A stretch of 64,000 nt of DNA from Allomyces macrogynus ATCC 38327 (GCA_000151295.1 GG745333.1:639113-703112), one strand, 5' to 3'. Positions 22,976 to 36,300 are shown, counted from the stretch's first letter. Notes: generated from the letters alone by a model not told the origin. Made by a program: numbers and translations.

Positions 22976-23948
22976 TTAAGCCTTGGTGGCCTTCTTGCCG
23001 GTCTCAACCTTGATGTCCTTGGGCAGCGTCTCCTTGAGCTTCTTGGCCTTGGCGGGGTCCTTGACCAGGAGCGTGTACATGTACGTCGCGCCGCGGAGCT
23101 TGAACTTGGTGATGTTGCCCGTCTTCTTGATGCGCGCCGCTAAATCGTCATCAACCAAGAAAGCGTCAGAAACCCGTTTGGGGCAGCGGCTCGAGCGTCC
23201 ACGACGCCGTCAGCAGCGGTCTGCAGCGTCAAAATGCATGGAAAAGGGACGTACACTGCACGTCCTTACGGCGGGCAATTTCGAGGAAGTCCTTGATGTC
23301 CGAAACCTGCTTGGGCTGCAAGAGCACAAGAATGAAACGGCAAAAGAGGTCATCAGTCTCCTGGTTCAGAGGTTCAAGAGAACAGCCGAGCGAGCACCAG
23401 CACGAGATCACCGCGGCACAGCGAGATGGCGACCAAACGACGGCGCGACGAAATGACCGCACGCGAATGACCGCGATGCGGAACGACCGGCAACGACGAT
23501 TCAGCAACCGGACAGTGGAATCGATGCGGAGCGCAACGAGATGCGGCGAGAGCAAAATCGGCCAGCTTGCCGAGTTCTGACCAGAATGACCGACCAGACC
23601 CACCCACTCTCAAGAACCGCAAAAACTGCCGCCAAACGTCATAGCAATGTTGCCCAGATTGTAGGGTCATAGTAACGCCTTACGGCGAGACGATGGCGGT
23701 TCGGGTTCGCGCGCGATGGTGGTGTCGGATGGGGTGGTCACGACGGTCCATCCGTTCAGCGAGACTTGCAGGTGTGCAGGTCCGAGGGGCGCGCGAGGGG
23801 TCGCTGCGCGGGCACGGGCGGTTCGTCACGCCGGGCGGCGCGATGACGAGGTCGCGGTCGTCGCCGCGGTCGTTCGTCGGTCGCTCGTCGTTATGGTGGT
23901 CGCTCGTGCTGGTGCTGGTGCGGTTGATGGTGGGCGTGCGCTAACCAT
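22976..23948 (-). CDS. RPL38: 60S ribosomal protein eL38
   Basis: Small protein of the large cytosolic ribosomal subunit. The body is built from exon 2 (23315-23255, [20 protein letters not shown]) and exon 3 (23139-22976), joined in phase 1 to give [19 protein letters not shown]. It continues [20 protein letters not shown] and ends in a Lys-rich tail, about 75 aa in all. Exon 2 opens in phase 0 directly at the residue that normally follows the initiator Met, so the start codon should be alone on its own exon. The best candidate is ATG 23948-23946, followed by GTTAGC; this would make a first intron of about 630 nt, far longer than any other here. The body is certain, the start exon is not. 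Confidence 0.9.
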
Positions 23949-24360
23949 TTTGACGATCTTCCGTTTCGAAGGGGAGGGGGTTCAGCTCTCGCTCAATGGC
24001 TGGCTTCGTTGCCCAAGCCGAACTTGATTCAATCATGTGATTTTGAGTCACGATTCAAGAAGTCCAAAGTGGCCGAGCGTTCAAATCTCAGTCTGAACAC
24101 TTCGCTCTTGCCACCACACCTTTCGGTCTGTTCACCTCGACTTGGACGAGTGCGCGGGGGTGCTCAACTCTCGGCTTCGATCTCCTGCCAAGTGCGCCTG
24201 ACCCTTCAATGTTGAACCAGCACAGCGACAATATCTGCAACAATCGGAATCTAATTTCTCGTTCACTTTCAACGCGAGCAAGCCAAGGACATGGCCATCT
24301 CATCGCGGGCCACAACAGGACCGAGGCCAAAAAAAAAAGAAACGCCAGCGTGACAACGAA
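23949..24360. other. Intergenic, eL38 promoter side to SPRY gene 3' end
   Basis: About 410 nt lie between two minus-strand genes. A piece near 24060-24110 (gtggccgagcgttcaaatct) resembles a tRNA A box, but no complete tRNA can be folded. No gene is seen. Confidence 0.4.
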
Positions 24361-26520
24361 TTATCGGAGCGCAGGTGGACTCGCTGCAGTTGGAGGCATC
24401 GACGGAGCAGTAGGTTCTGGCATGGACATCGCCTGTCCGGTTGGGATCATGGGCGGTCGCGCCAACGACGGCACTGCCGCCTGATCCGAGATCACAAAGG
24501 GACCTGCTGGTGATGCGACAGTCCCGATAGGTGGCGAGCACGGGAGTGTGGACGCGATCGGCGTCGGTGTCGGCATCACCATGGTCGGCGTGGGCATGGC
24601 CATGGTTCCTGGCGCGAAAAACGGGGCAGTACTTGGCGATGCGGCCAAGGTCGTCGCCGCGGCAGGGCGGGCCGTCGTCGAATACGTCGGCAACGGCTCC
24701 CAGCAGTACCCGTAGTATCCGTCATTCGCCTCGGCCCACTTGAACGGCTCCGTCGTCCCGAAATTGTAGTGCACGATGCAGGGGCCGTCAGCTCCGACAG
24801 CCGGGTGCACCGCAAGTTCCGGCGCCGGGATCGGTCGCGTCTCGGGCGGAACGTCCGGCAAGCGCACGCCATTACGCGTGAAGAAGACGGCCCGGCGCGT
24901 CGTGTCGATTCCAACGCCAACCACATCGCCTGCGCGGAACGGCTTCCCGTATGACTGGCCATGCTCCGAGTCGCACGCGAATAGGCGGCCGTCGTCCGAG
25001 TGGTACCCGAGCGACCACGTGTGCCAACCGGGCAAGCGGTAGGACGGGTACGGTGTCGTGGTGAGGCCAACAGCAATCGTCGTTTGTGGGTTCATGGCGA
25101 CCACCGAAATTTCGAAATAAAGTACTCGTCGCGGTGGCATGATCGCCTTATCGCCAACGGCAATGGTCGCGACATTGTCGGGCAGCCATGGGACAGGCAG
25201 CGTCGTGAACACCGTCGCGTCTTGGCTCTGCGCAAACGGCGCGAGGACTTGGAAAAATGAAATGAGGTTGTCGCCGACGGTCGCTTGGCTCGCTGGGAGC
25301 CCTGTCGCCGAAAACTGCCACGCCGATGGGCTTTTCATTTGCTCGATCTGGTCCGCGGTCACGAGCGGCGGGAGCGGCGGGTTTGCGCGCAGGTAGCTCT
25401 CGGCGCGGTCATTGTCAAACTCGGGCGCGACATGCACGGGCGTTGACAGAGATCCTTGCGCCGTCACCTGCAAATCATTGGTCGCGGCCATGGGCGGCAG
25501 CGCCTCGCCAGCGCCAGGTCGCGTCGTCGACGCCGCCGCCGTTTTCCTGCCCGCCGCGCAGCACCCGATACAGCAACAGTGGAAAATGATCGCAACGAAA
25601 ACGCAAGCCGCGACAATTATGATGATGTCCGACGTGCTCCGGCCGATCCCATTGTATGATGGCGCAAAGCGAACACCCGTGGTCGGAAATGGCGTTCCCG
25701 TTGGCGTCGGCGTGAACGTCGCGCCGTACGGCCAGGTCGCCGTCGGGGTGGCGGTGGGAGCGGCCGAGCACATCGCCGTGCCGTAAAACGTTTCGAGCAC
25801 GCCGTCTTGCCGCTGGAACTGGCAGGCGACTCCATACGTCGGATGGTAATACACAGGACCTGACCAGTAGCCGGAATACCCGTGCGGCCCCATCACAATT
25901 ATGACTACCAGCGCAGACCTGATCAGTTAAAATTCCGGAATTATTCGAGCACGGCGAGAAGAAAGTTGATGTTGGCACGAACCTCCAGGGCGTGGTGCCC
26001 AACCGCCGCTCACACCACCCGACCATCCGTCGCGGGACCCGCCTGAGTTGCTGCTACTGCTGCCGCCGCCGCCCCAGTTACTGCCGCCGCTCTTCCCAAC
26101 ACTTGAACTTGACCCTCCACCGCTACTGCCGCCGCCCCAGTTACTGCCGCCGCTCTTCCCAACACTTGAACTTGACCCTCCACCGCTACTGCCGCCGCCC
26201 CAGGTACTGCCGCCGCTCTTCCCAACACTTGAACTTGACCCTCCACCGCTACTGCCGCCGCCCCAGTTACTGCCGCCGCTTTTCCCAACACTTGAACTCG
26301 ACCCTCCACCGCTACTGCCGCCGCCACCTCCTCGACCACCGCCGCCGCCGCCGCCGCCACCGCCTTTTGGGTACGGAGTTGCAGAGACACACGGTGCCAC
26401 GGCAGCAAAGAGTGCAATCATGCACGCGATCACGGCGAGAGCGAGGAGCAACTTGGGTGAGATGCCGCCATGACGTCGACGGGCGCGTGATTTGCTGGTT
26501 TGCACAAGTCGAGGAAACAT
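24361..26520 (-). CDS. Ssh4/Ear1-like SPRY membrane protein with Gly/Ser-repeat segment
   Basis: Single-pass membrane protein with a cytosolic SPRY domain, the layout of yeast Ssh4/Ear1, which recruit the Rsp5 ubiquitin ligase for endosomal sorting. Exons are 26520-25983 and 25904-24361 (phase 1), giving 693 aa. A hydrophobic segment near residues 20-45 looks like a signal or anchor. A Gly/Ser-rich region follows with about four 21-residue repeats containing SSSSVGKSGGSNWGGG, then a Thr/Pro-rich stretch and a second membrane segment (about 273-293) ending in HCCCIGCC. The SPRY domain comes next, with YFEISVVAMNPQTTIAVGL, WSLGYHSDDGRLFA and VGVGIDTTRRAVFFTRNG. The Pro-rich tail contains no PPxY motif, unlike yeast Ssh4. 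ATG 26520 is used because the frame upstream to 26532 has no other ATG. The SPRY call is firm, the trafficking role inferred. Confidence 0.8.
26061..26331. repeat. 63-nt tandem repeat coding for a Gly/Ser segment
   Basis: About four copies of a 63-nt unit start at 26101, 26164, 26227 and 26290, with a partial copy before the first. They are nearly identical; one copy carries gt for tt, changing N to T. On the minus strand each encodes 21 residues, SSGGGSSSSVGKSGGSNWGG and permutations, inside the SPRY membrane-protein gene. A GCC-rich simple repeat (about 26320-26365) follows and encodes poly-Gly. Confidence 0.93.
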
Positions 26521-27391
26521 TGACGAGATCAAGTTGCGGTTCAGAATGGGTCGAGGGGTTGGAAGTTTGTTGCTGCCGATTACTGTTGACGCGTAAAACG
26601 AAAAGGTGCTGGCACGGAAACTAGGACCTGGGCGGCCCCATCGCTCTTATATTATCGCGACTCAGCTCGGGGAGAGCGCAGTCCCGTTGCACTGCACGGA
26701 TGCAGACAGTTGAACGGTTGGACCCGATCCGGCTCCCGCCTGCATAGCCGCACCGACCGTGTTGAGGAAATTGAAGCGCGTCTGGACGTGCGCGCGGCAA
26801 GGTGCAGAAATGAGGGCGAGCGATGCCATACGACCTGGGGCCCGTCGAGGTTGGATATTCTCGACGACGAAGGTCGAGCAGATCCGACTAAAGTCTGGAT
26901 GAGAGTGCGCTTGCAAAACTTCACCGAACCGGGTTGTGGCGACAAGTCACAGGCCGTTCCTGTTTCAAGCTATGGCTCTGATCGACCCATGTGGAGCGCT
27001 TGGATGGCGCTGGCGAGCATCACATGGGGCCTTGGAAACTGAGTTGAGAACCTGCGACTGTTTCCAGAACAAAATGGTTTGTCCTCGGGCCGTGCGCGCA
27101 CGCATATATGGGAGCGCGCGTGGGTACGCGCCGTGCTGCGTGCGTGTTACGGTGTCCAAGCGCGTACTCAATGCCGTGTCCGTCCGATCGCTCGCGCAAG
27201 GATTGCGAGCCTGGACGTGACTTGCGACTGAAACGACGAACGATATACAGGACCAAAACGAGCCATTGTTGAGAATAAATACTCCGCCTCGAAATCAGCC
27301 ACTGAGCTCGACAGTCATCTCCCTCCACCATCGCGCGCGGTCCCTCATGGCACCGCGCGCTGAAACAGACCGAAGTCTCCTGCAAGTCTGC
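26521..27391. other. Intergenic, 870 nt, no gene seen
   Basis: This is the longest gap in the window. It lies between the dynein 3' end and the start of the SPRY gene, both on the minus strand, and so should hold the SPRY gene promoter. Several open frames of 80-110 codons exist on both strands (for example 26652-26945 minus), but they show no recognisable motif and overlap one another. Confidence 0.4.
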
Positions 27392-30300
27392 TTAATCGTC
27401 CAACGTCAGCAAGCACGCGCACCCGCGTAGCACCCAATGCTTTTCCGGAACGGTACTCGGTAATCGGAGCGCGATCACGTAGTTTGTCGAGTGTCCCGTC
27501 GTCGACAAAACACCACGGCGCGCCGACGTCTTGTACATTGGGCACCGATAGGCCTCGTACGACTCTCCATCGGCGCGCTGGATCTTGGGCGTGATGTTGA
27601 CCGTCTTGATGGGCTTGAACCAAATCTGCGGGGTGGAAAACGTGGATTAGAAAACTGCCGAACACATTACGCACGCAAAGTCACAGAAACGTACCGCTGG
27701 GATCGAGCTGAAGAGCACTTTCGGGTGCGACTCGGCCAGCAGCCCCGTTTCAGAATCGATGCGCGCGCCCTCCATGAAGATGCCGTTCACGAACACGCCG
27801 TCGCTTGGCCGATGGTCGAGCACGCTTGGGTCCAAAACCAGCTCAAAGTCGAGGCCCAGCTCGTCGATTGGGACCGTGTACTTGCGCGCGTAGTTTTGCA
27901 GCATGGCTGTCGGCGAAGGGGCCCGCGTCAGGTCAGTTCACCGTAGCAAAAAACCGACAAAGGTGAAAGCAAGCGGCCGTACCCGTGATAAACGACTGCG
28001 TAAAGTAAAAGCCCGACAGCCAGAATACGACCGGCGCACCCTCCTCGTACCACGTCTGGAGGAACCGCAAGCGCGCAATCAAATCGTTCACGTAGCCGCC
28101 GAGCGGCTTGAGCGACGGGTACGACTTGGCGGCCCACGATGTCGGCACCTTGGAAATGAGCATGCACTTGGCCGTGTCCTCGAGCTCGGCCGACATGAGC
28201 ACCAAACCCTTGATCGCCTTTTGCACATTGGCCAGCGACGCGAGCACCACATTGAGCAGCCGGTTGTACCGGATCATTTCCTGGACGAGCACCGTGTTCA
28301 TGCTTTCGCGGTAGTTCACTGGGAACTTTTCCAGGACCGTGTCAATGGCAAACGGCTGCGGCATCTTGCGCTGAATGTCGTTCGCGACCTCAGTGACCAG
28401 CTCGTCGCTCGTCTTGGCCACACCACCGCCGCCGCTGCCAATCGCCTTTTCTTGCGTCTTGAGAATCGAGTCAAAGAAGAGCCGCGTCTCGGCGAGCTGC
28501 CGCGTAATGTCGCCATTCTCGTGAATGCCAAACACTTGCGGGCTCTGCAGCAGCGGCAAGTCCTTGATGTGCTTGAGCACGTTGGCGTGGCCCGCCACGG
28601 GTGGAATACCGTACTCGGCGCAGTTGCTAAACTTGTACGCGTCGTCCGTGACCACGAGCGGGTTGTAGAATTGCGAGAGCAAGTTGCGCAGCGTGCGGCG
28701 ATCCCAGTCGTCGGTGACGCGGCCACCGTAATTGCACTCGCCCGTCAAGTAGTTGATGGCCTCGTACGGAACCGCCTCGTACTCGGTCAGGAACATGAGG
28801 AGCTGGCGCACGCTGATCCGGAGATCGCTTTCGTTGAACTCGTACGGAATATTCCACCCAAGCGGACCGAAATTGCGCCGCTCCTGCACGAGACCGTGGA
28901 AGAAGCAGAGCGCAAACAAGAGCCGCTCCCATGCTGGCTTGGTGCATGACTTGTAAAACTGCTCGTCCGAGACCGGGTCGCTCAAGTAGCTCTTGGTCAA
29001 GTTGGCCTTGAGCCCCTTGGGCGGTTCGTTGGTCATCTTGACGCCGTTTTGCAAAATGGACGCTGGGAACTTGGCCGACGGATACGACGTGAGCCACAGC
29101 CGGAAGTCGTTGTGCAGTGTCGCCGAGGCCATGTCGTCGGTGATCTTTTCCAGCACTGACATCCAACTCACGGCCAAGTGGCAGTTTTGCAGCACGACCC
29201 AGCCACCCGCCTTTTGCGCGTCTTTGATCATTTGCGCCGCGATCGGACCTTGCCCTTGACCGAGCGAGATGCTGGACAATTGCGACCCGAACAGTCCCTT
29301 GGCGTCGCCGAATTTGAGCAGCCTATGATGAGTGCAACGGTGAGGGATGGTCGATTCTAGGTGGAGAAGAACAGAAAAATGGAGGCGTACGCGGCCATCG
29401 GGTCCACTCCCGGCGAGAGAATGAAGATGAGCGGTGTCCTGTTGCTCGAATCCTCGTAACTGCCCGCCAAATCGAACGTCGGCGGCTCAATAAACTTTTG
29501 GCCGAGCTTGTTGCGCACAAAAGTCTGGATGCACGGCACGATGCGCTCGGGCCGCAGGCACCGAATGATGCAGAGCTTGGACAGGTCCGGGATGCTGGCC
29601 CACCGTGGCGGAAACTCGTACTCTTGCGGCGCCGGGTGGTCATTGAGCGGCTTCCACTCCTGCGACGAAAACTCGGTCGCGAGCCCTTGCAGGTTGGGGA
29701 ACTCGGCGAGTCGGCAAATCTCGTTCCAGCTGCGATCCGACAGCCACGATGAGCAATCGGCTGGTTTCGGCATCGTGTTCTCAAGCGCCAGGCCACCCGT
29801 GAGCAGGAACGAGAGCTCGGCCTGGTCAATCTCCTTGCGCGAGAGCATGATGCTCGTGTTGAGCAAGAAAGAAAACAAGAGCTTGTCCTTTTCAAACAGC
29901 GACCGGCACACGTTCGCATACAGCGAGTAAGTAAAGTGCGTTTCGAGATTCGCAATGCGTTTCTTGATGACGGTCGACTTGGCACTCTGCATGATGCTTG
30001 CCGTGTAGAGGTCAATGTACCAGTTGAGCGAGTACTGGTACATTGGGTCGATGTTGACGAGCTCGGCAATGCAGAAAAAGAGCATGGCCGAGTGGAACGC
30101 AATCGGGCGGTAGCTGTCGCGGGTCTCGTCAATCTTCTTTTCCGTCTCGTCGGCAATCTTTTGCTTTTCCGTGATCTCGTTCGACAGGACCTTGGACGAC
30201 GACAGCACCTCAATGGCCGCCGAGTTTTCGAGAATGTTGCCCTCGGATGCAGATAAGATTTCGAGAATGCGATCTTCGATCTCCTTGAGCCGGCGCTTGT

Positions 30301-33300
30301 TGTCGGCCGACTGCAAAATGAGTTGGCCCTTTTCCTCTTCGAGCTCTGGTCGCTCCTTCTTCACGACGATCCCGAGCAGTTGGTCCTCGAGCCCCTCGGG
30401 CGTGATCATAAAGTTGAGCAACGACACCTTGGTCTGGAGCTCGGGCAGGTAGTGCGGGTTGCGCAGTTTGGTCGTGATGTAGAGCTTGAAGTCGGGCGAG
30501 TACTCGATGGTCGAGTCGCCCAAGCGAATGCAGATCGAGCCGCCCGACTTGAACGTTTGCTTTTGCAGCAATGGCTCGAGAATCGGGTCAAGCTCCTCCT
30601 TGACGTTTTCGAGCAAGACGGGTGTGCCAAACTGGATCGAGTTTTCGAGCGTGCGCAAGTAGTCGCCGTCGGTCAGCTTGATGACCTGGAGGTTGCGCTC
30701 CTTTTCCATGTTCTTGATCCATTTGTTGGCCTGGCCCTGCGGATCGATCATGAGCGGCCACCGACGCGCATTTTGGACAATGACGCCGTTGTCGACCGAA
30801 AAGTCGTCGGAAGGCAGCCCGGCAATGTTCCAGCTGCGAATCAAAATCGGATCACCGAGCGTCTTTCCCAGCGAAAAGTGAGCCGAGCACGGGATCGAGA
30901 GCTCCTTGGCCTGCGCGACCCAGTCGGAAATAATGTCGTTGCGATATGTCTTGGTAAACGCGCCAAGGTATGCAATGACGCCCGACGAAATCAAAACGTC
31001 GCCCGTCAAGGCCGTGTAGGTGATGTTGAGCGCAGCAACCACTTCGGTCCAGCGCTGCCGCTCGCCGCCGAGACCATCGAGCAGTTTCTTGGCGCGATCC
31101 AGCTGCTTTTCGCAGTTATCGACCTGCGCTTCGAGCGAGCGCTTCTTGTTTTGCAGCGCCGTCAGATTGGCCTGCAAGCTTTCGAGCCGCTGCACGACCT
31201 CGTTGAGCATGGCGCGCTTCTCATTGAGACTCTTCATTTGCACCTCGAGCTCAGCCTCGGCCAACTTGAGGGCCTCCTGCTTAGGTGCGACGACCTTGAT
31301 GACGCGGTCGTAGGCCTCCATGGCAATGACCCACGAGCAGAGTCCCTCGGCGGCTGATGACGCGTTGCGCACTTTTTCCGGCCGGAACTCGGGGTTCGGG
31401 ATGTAAGTCGCGCGAATCTTTTTCATAATGTGCGGCTGAATGTTGTCTTTGTCGTAGAGCTTGAGCGACTCGAGGAACCGACCGTCGCCAATCATCTTGA
31501 GCGACGTCTTCCAATAGTCAATGAGCATCTTGCCCGTGCCCGCCGGGTCGGGGATTTTGTCGGGCTTGATGTCCTTCATGACACACACGGCCTCCATGAC
31601 CAGCTTGACACCGTCAGGCGGGTTCTTCATGGCCTTAACCAGGTCAATGTCCTGCTTCTTGAGCGTGTCGAGTGCGGCCAAGGCCGCGTTCAGCAGCGGC
31701 AGCGCCTCGGCCAAGTCGGCCTCACACTCGCTCTTCATGGCCGACGACTCGTCGGCCTTCTTGGATGCGACGGCTTCGTCGGCTGCAACGACCTCCTTCT
31801 TGGCCTCCACCTCCTTGGACTCGGTCGCGATTTTTTCGAGCATGAGCGTCGTCTCCTCGGACGTCTTGATCAGCTGCGGCTGCAAGTCGGCCAGCTCCGT
31901 CTGCATGTGCGCCACGGCCTCGGCCGCTTGCCGCAGCTTGTCCAAACCGGCCAAGTACCGGCTGCGCACCGTCGTGACCTGGTCGCGCTTGAGGGTAAGC
32001 AGCGTCTTGTAGGCGTGAAGCAGCTCCAGGTACGAGGTCGGCGTCACGTAGTTGAAGCGCCCGAGCGACGCCTTGAACTTGACCGAATAGGTGGACGTCG
32101 ATTGGTGGAACTGCTGGCACATTTCAATCACGCCGTCGCGAATGGCCGGGTCAAGCTCGACCGACTGAAGCGAATTTTGCGCCACGGCAACCAGGGCCTC
32201 GCCAGGCCACGCGTGGAACCAGTCGATCGCGCAGCAGTTGACAATCGACGAAAATTGGCGCAGCCGGTTACGGAACGCATCACCGATCGGGGACATGCAC
32301 AGAATGATGTGCAGGTTTTTACGCACGCGGTTGATAAAGTAGTTGTAAATGGCCGCGGGCGAGCCGTCGCCGGCTTTACCCGCCGACGTCGCGTCGCCAA
32401 TGACCGCGTCAATGATGGCTTGTCGCTCGTCGTTGGGGAAAATGTTGGGCACGTCGCCGGCGTTGAGCAAGTTGGACACGTCCTCGATGAACGACTCGTC
32501 CTTGACTTGCGTGTCGCTGAACAAAAAGACGGTCGGTTTGTTCTCGACACCCGACGCGCGCAGCAGCCGCTTGAGATCGTCACGCCATTCGACCTTGGAG
32601 TAGCTCTTCGAGATTTCAATCTGGAACAGGTTTGTGTTGCACATGAACGCGGCGAGCCGTGTCAGCGACTGGCGCCCACTGCCGCCGACGCCGACCAGCA
32701 GGCCGTTCCCGCCCGGCAGCTTGAGAATCCGGCAAATGCGCGCGATATGCTCGATGGCAAACTGGAACAGCACGAGGCTCATCTTGTTCTTGTTCATGTT
32801 GTTGTAGTCGACGAGCTTGGCCGCGAGCTTTTCGTTGAGCTCGGGCGTGACCTCCATTTCCGTGTAGTCGCTTTTGTCGCCGAAATCGCCAAACATGGCC
32901 GCGTTGATGCGACCGTGATCAAACAGCGTGTCGGGGTTCGCGACGCCGAGGTCCGAGGTCAGCGTGTGCTTGAGCTGGATCAAGAGCGCGTCCTGGTCCT
33001 GCGTCGAGACGAGACGGTCGTAAAACACGCGTAACGCCTCGTGCGTCCACAGCTTGATCATGGTCTCGGACGCCGTGTAGGCCGACGACTTGGACAGCGT
33101 GAGACCCTGAATGACTTTCGAGAAATCGCGCAAGTTGAACGTGTAGTGCGACTTGGCGGGGGTCGGGAGCAAGTGTGCGACGGCCCACGAGTAGAGCGAC
33201 AAGGTCGCACTGACCAAGGGCTGGCACAACTTGGCGACCTCGGTCACAAACTCGCCGCTCGTGAAATGCCACGACAGGAGCGCCGAAAAGATTTGCTTGA

Positions 33301-36300
33301 GCGTCAAGTGATCAAATGAGTTGATGCCGACCTGATGGAAGTGCCGCAGGAACCGCGGTGTCACTTGGTTTCGCCCGCCGCCCGGTGGGCCCATGGCCGC
33401 GACAAACTGAATGTCGATCAGTTCGAGCTTGCTCGTGTCCTTGCGGTCGTACCAATTGCCGTGGTCGTACCACTGCCGCAGCAGCTCGATTGGCGGCTGC
33501 GCGCCATAGACTTCAACCTCGGGCACGTTGAGATCGTCGACAAAAATCACGTAGCGCTTACCGAGCGGTGGCCCAAACACGCCCTTGCGCCGCTTGTCAA
33601 GCTTGGCCATGATAATATCCTGCGTCTGGTTGGCACTCGTGCGCGCCGAAAAGTTGACAAAGATCGGCGAGAACGTTGACGGCAAACCCGACAGCAGCTT
33701 GCGCGAAATGTACTTGGACTTGCCTGTGCCAGTGGGGCCCACGAGCAACATCGACCGGTGGTGCGTCACGGCCACGTCGAGCAGGAAGTCGTAGCGAATC
33801 GTGTCCTTGGTCGGAATGATAATCTCGTTGTACTCGGCCGTCTTGGGGATCTCGACGCGCTGCTGGAACCGGTCCATCCATGTCTGCCACTGCCCGGGCG
33901 TCGTTCCGTAGACGTAGTCGTACACGGTCTGACCCGTCGGGAACACGCCCGGCGCCGACTGACGGAGGTACGCGTCAAACTTGATCTGGCTCGCCGAGTC
34001 CAAGAGGCCACCGATCGACCATACGAGCGACAGGTAGAACACGGAGCGGAGATACGTGACGCGGTCGCCGGATGACAAACATGCCAATGACGACGACGAG
34101 CCGGATTCCTGCTTGCGCAGCGGGTCAAATTGCGCGTCGATAAACTGCACGAGCGAGTTGACGACAGGAATGTCCTGCGACGTGGCCAGCTCCTTGCACT
34201 CGCGGCGCACAAACTTGATGCTGTCCGCCACGTGCTTGACAATCAGCTCCTTGAGCTCGGCCATTTCCTCGGGCGCGAGGAACGGCAGCGTGTTGTACCA
34301 CGAGTCGACGAGCGGCTGCCACCCGAGCCGTTCAGGCTCGAGGAAGACCATACCACATCGACTGACTGTCGCCGGCTAGAAATGCAAGGAAAAAAACACG
34401 TTAGATGAAGCATTCGAACAATGAGAAGCAGTCTCCACCGCGGCACAAGAGCAGAAACGTACCGACGCGACCGCCAAGTCGCGAACCTCAAACTGCAGCG
34501 ACATGGTGTTGGAGAGCTGGATAATCTCGCCGCTCATCAAACACAGCTTCTTGTTATCGTCGAGCACAGTGTTCATGTTCTCGATCCACACCGCGTCAAC
34601 GGGTCCGTCAAAAATGACCCATTTGCGGTCGGGTGACGTCGACGACGCAAACGACCGGAAACTCGTGGCCAAGACGCCGTCGGTCCACTCGTGGCTGACC
34701 GGATCAAACTGGCCGTAGAGCTGGCCCATGGGGATACTTTTCGGGTTGATGACCTTGTACTGCACTTTGGTGTACTCGGTGCTGCCCTCACTCGTGAGCA
34801 GCGTCATGGCATCGGCGAGCACGCGATAACAGCACGTCTTGCCCGACCCGGTCTCGCCCACGAGCATGTACCCATGCCGCACGAGCATCATTTCGTAGAG
34901 CTGAATGATCTTTTCGAGGAACGACGGCACGAGCTGCAAGTTGCGCTGCTGGCACACGCGCGCAATCGCGCTTTCGAGCTCTGTGTAGTCCATTTTCGGC
35001 AACTGCACGCCCGGGAACAGGTCCGAGACGATGCCGCGGAACAGACCCACGTCCTGCGACAAGAACTTGGGCAGGTTCACGTCAATGATCGACCGCAACA
35101 CGAGCACGTCCTCGTTCTCCTTGGGGAACTTCATCTTGAGGTTGCCAGCCGCGACGAGCACCGACTTGACGGCGCGCATACCATAGTCGTAGTGGTCCTG
35201 CGATGAGAGCTGCTCCGAGCACAGACGGTACGTGGCGGCAATTTTGCGCGCGAGCAGTCGCGCCTCCATGAACCCGTACGAGTAGAGCGTGATTTCGGCA
35301 ATCAGGGCATAGTCGGGCACCATCATGGCGACGCTGCGGAACAGGGCCTTCAAGTTATCGGGCAATTCCGACCGACCCGCGTAGCCCGGGTTCATGGTGA
35401 TGAAGACGGCGCAGCCCGTGTTCAAGTTGAGCGTACTGCCCTCGAACACGAGCGTCTTGGCCTTGAGGGCAATCGCGCGCTGGATCGTGAGAATCTGCTG
35501 CGCAACGACCGACAGCACCTCGAGGTCGATACGGTTGAACTCGTCAAAGCACGCCCACGCTCCCGACGACGCGAGACCCTTGAAGAACTTGCCCATGGCA
35601 ATGTAATCGAGCCCGTCCGAGCAGTTGAAGACGACACACTGCTTGGCGAGCGCCTTGGCCAAGTCCTTGGTCGTCTCCGTCTTGCCCGTACCCGCAGGCC
35701 CTTCGGGCGCGCCGCCGAGGTTGAGGTGCAGTGCGCCAATCAGCGTGCGGTAGCACCGGTCCGTGAGCGGCGTCACAACGAGCCGCGGGCTGTTGCCGAG
35801 GTACTCGTAGCCGTACTTGCGCGTCGCATTGATCATCTTGACCGACACGTCGTCGTTTTCCCAATAGTACCGCAGCTGGCTCAGCCAGGCAAAGTCGGAC
35901 GTACTCTTGAGCTGGTCAGCTGCGAGCTGCGCAACCACGTCGCGGTTATGCACGTTGATGACGACAAGCGCACCGAGCGTCATGAGCTCCATCTTGGACA
36001 ACTTGCCGAACTCGCCGCGAATCAGCTTGAGGATCAGGTTGAGGTCGGCCGTGCACTTGGTCGCAAACTGGGCGAGCGCGCCCGCCTGGCCCGACGCCAC
36101 CGCGACCTCGATGCACTTGGTCCAGTCGATGCAGCTCACGCAGAGCACGGCCTGGCCCGGCCATTTGAGCACCCATTTCTCGAGCGGGTTGGCCGCAAAG
36201 TCGGTGAGCGCTGCGAGCACTGTGGCGCGCACGGCCTTGATCATTTCGTCCTCGACCTGCAGCAGCCACTTTTCGACCGACCCCTTGGCCTCGGACGTGG

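Noticed and set aside
24060..24120. Possible tRNA-Ser/Leu (gtggccgagcg A-box-like sequence)
   Set aside because: No B box at the right distance and no acceptor stem pairing.
26652..26945. 97-codon minus-strand open frame in the 26.5-27.4 kb gap
   Set aside because: It has no motif, overlaps other frames of similar length and has Ser/Arg-rich composition typical of non-coding DNA here.
31430..33034. 534-codon plus-strand open frame inside the second dynein
   Set aside because: It is antisense to the dynein AAA4-stalk region, with the same shadow composition and no motif.
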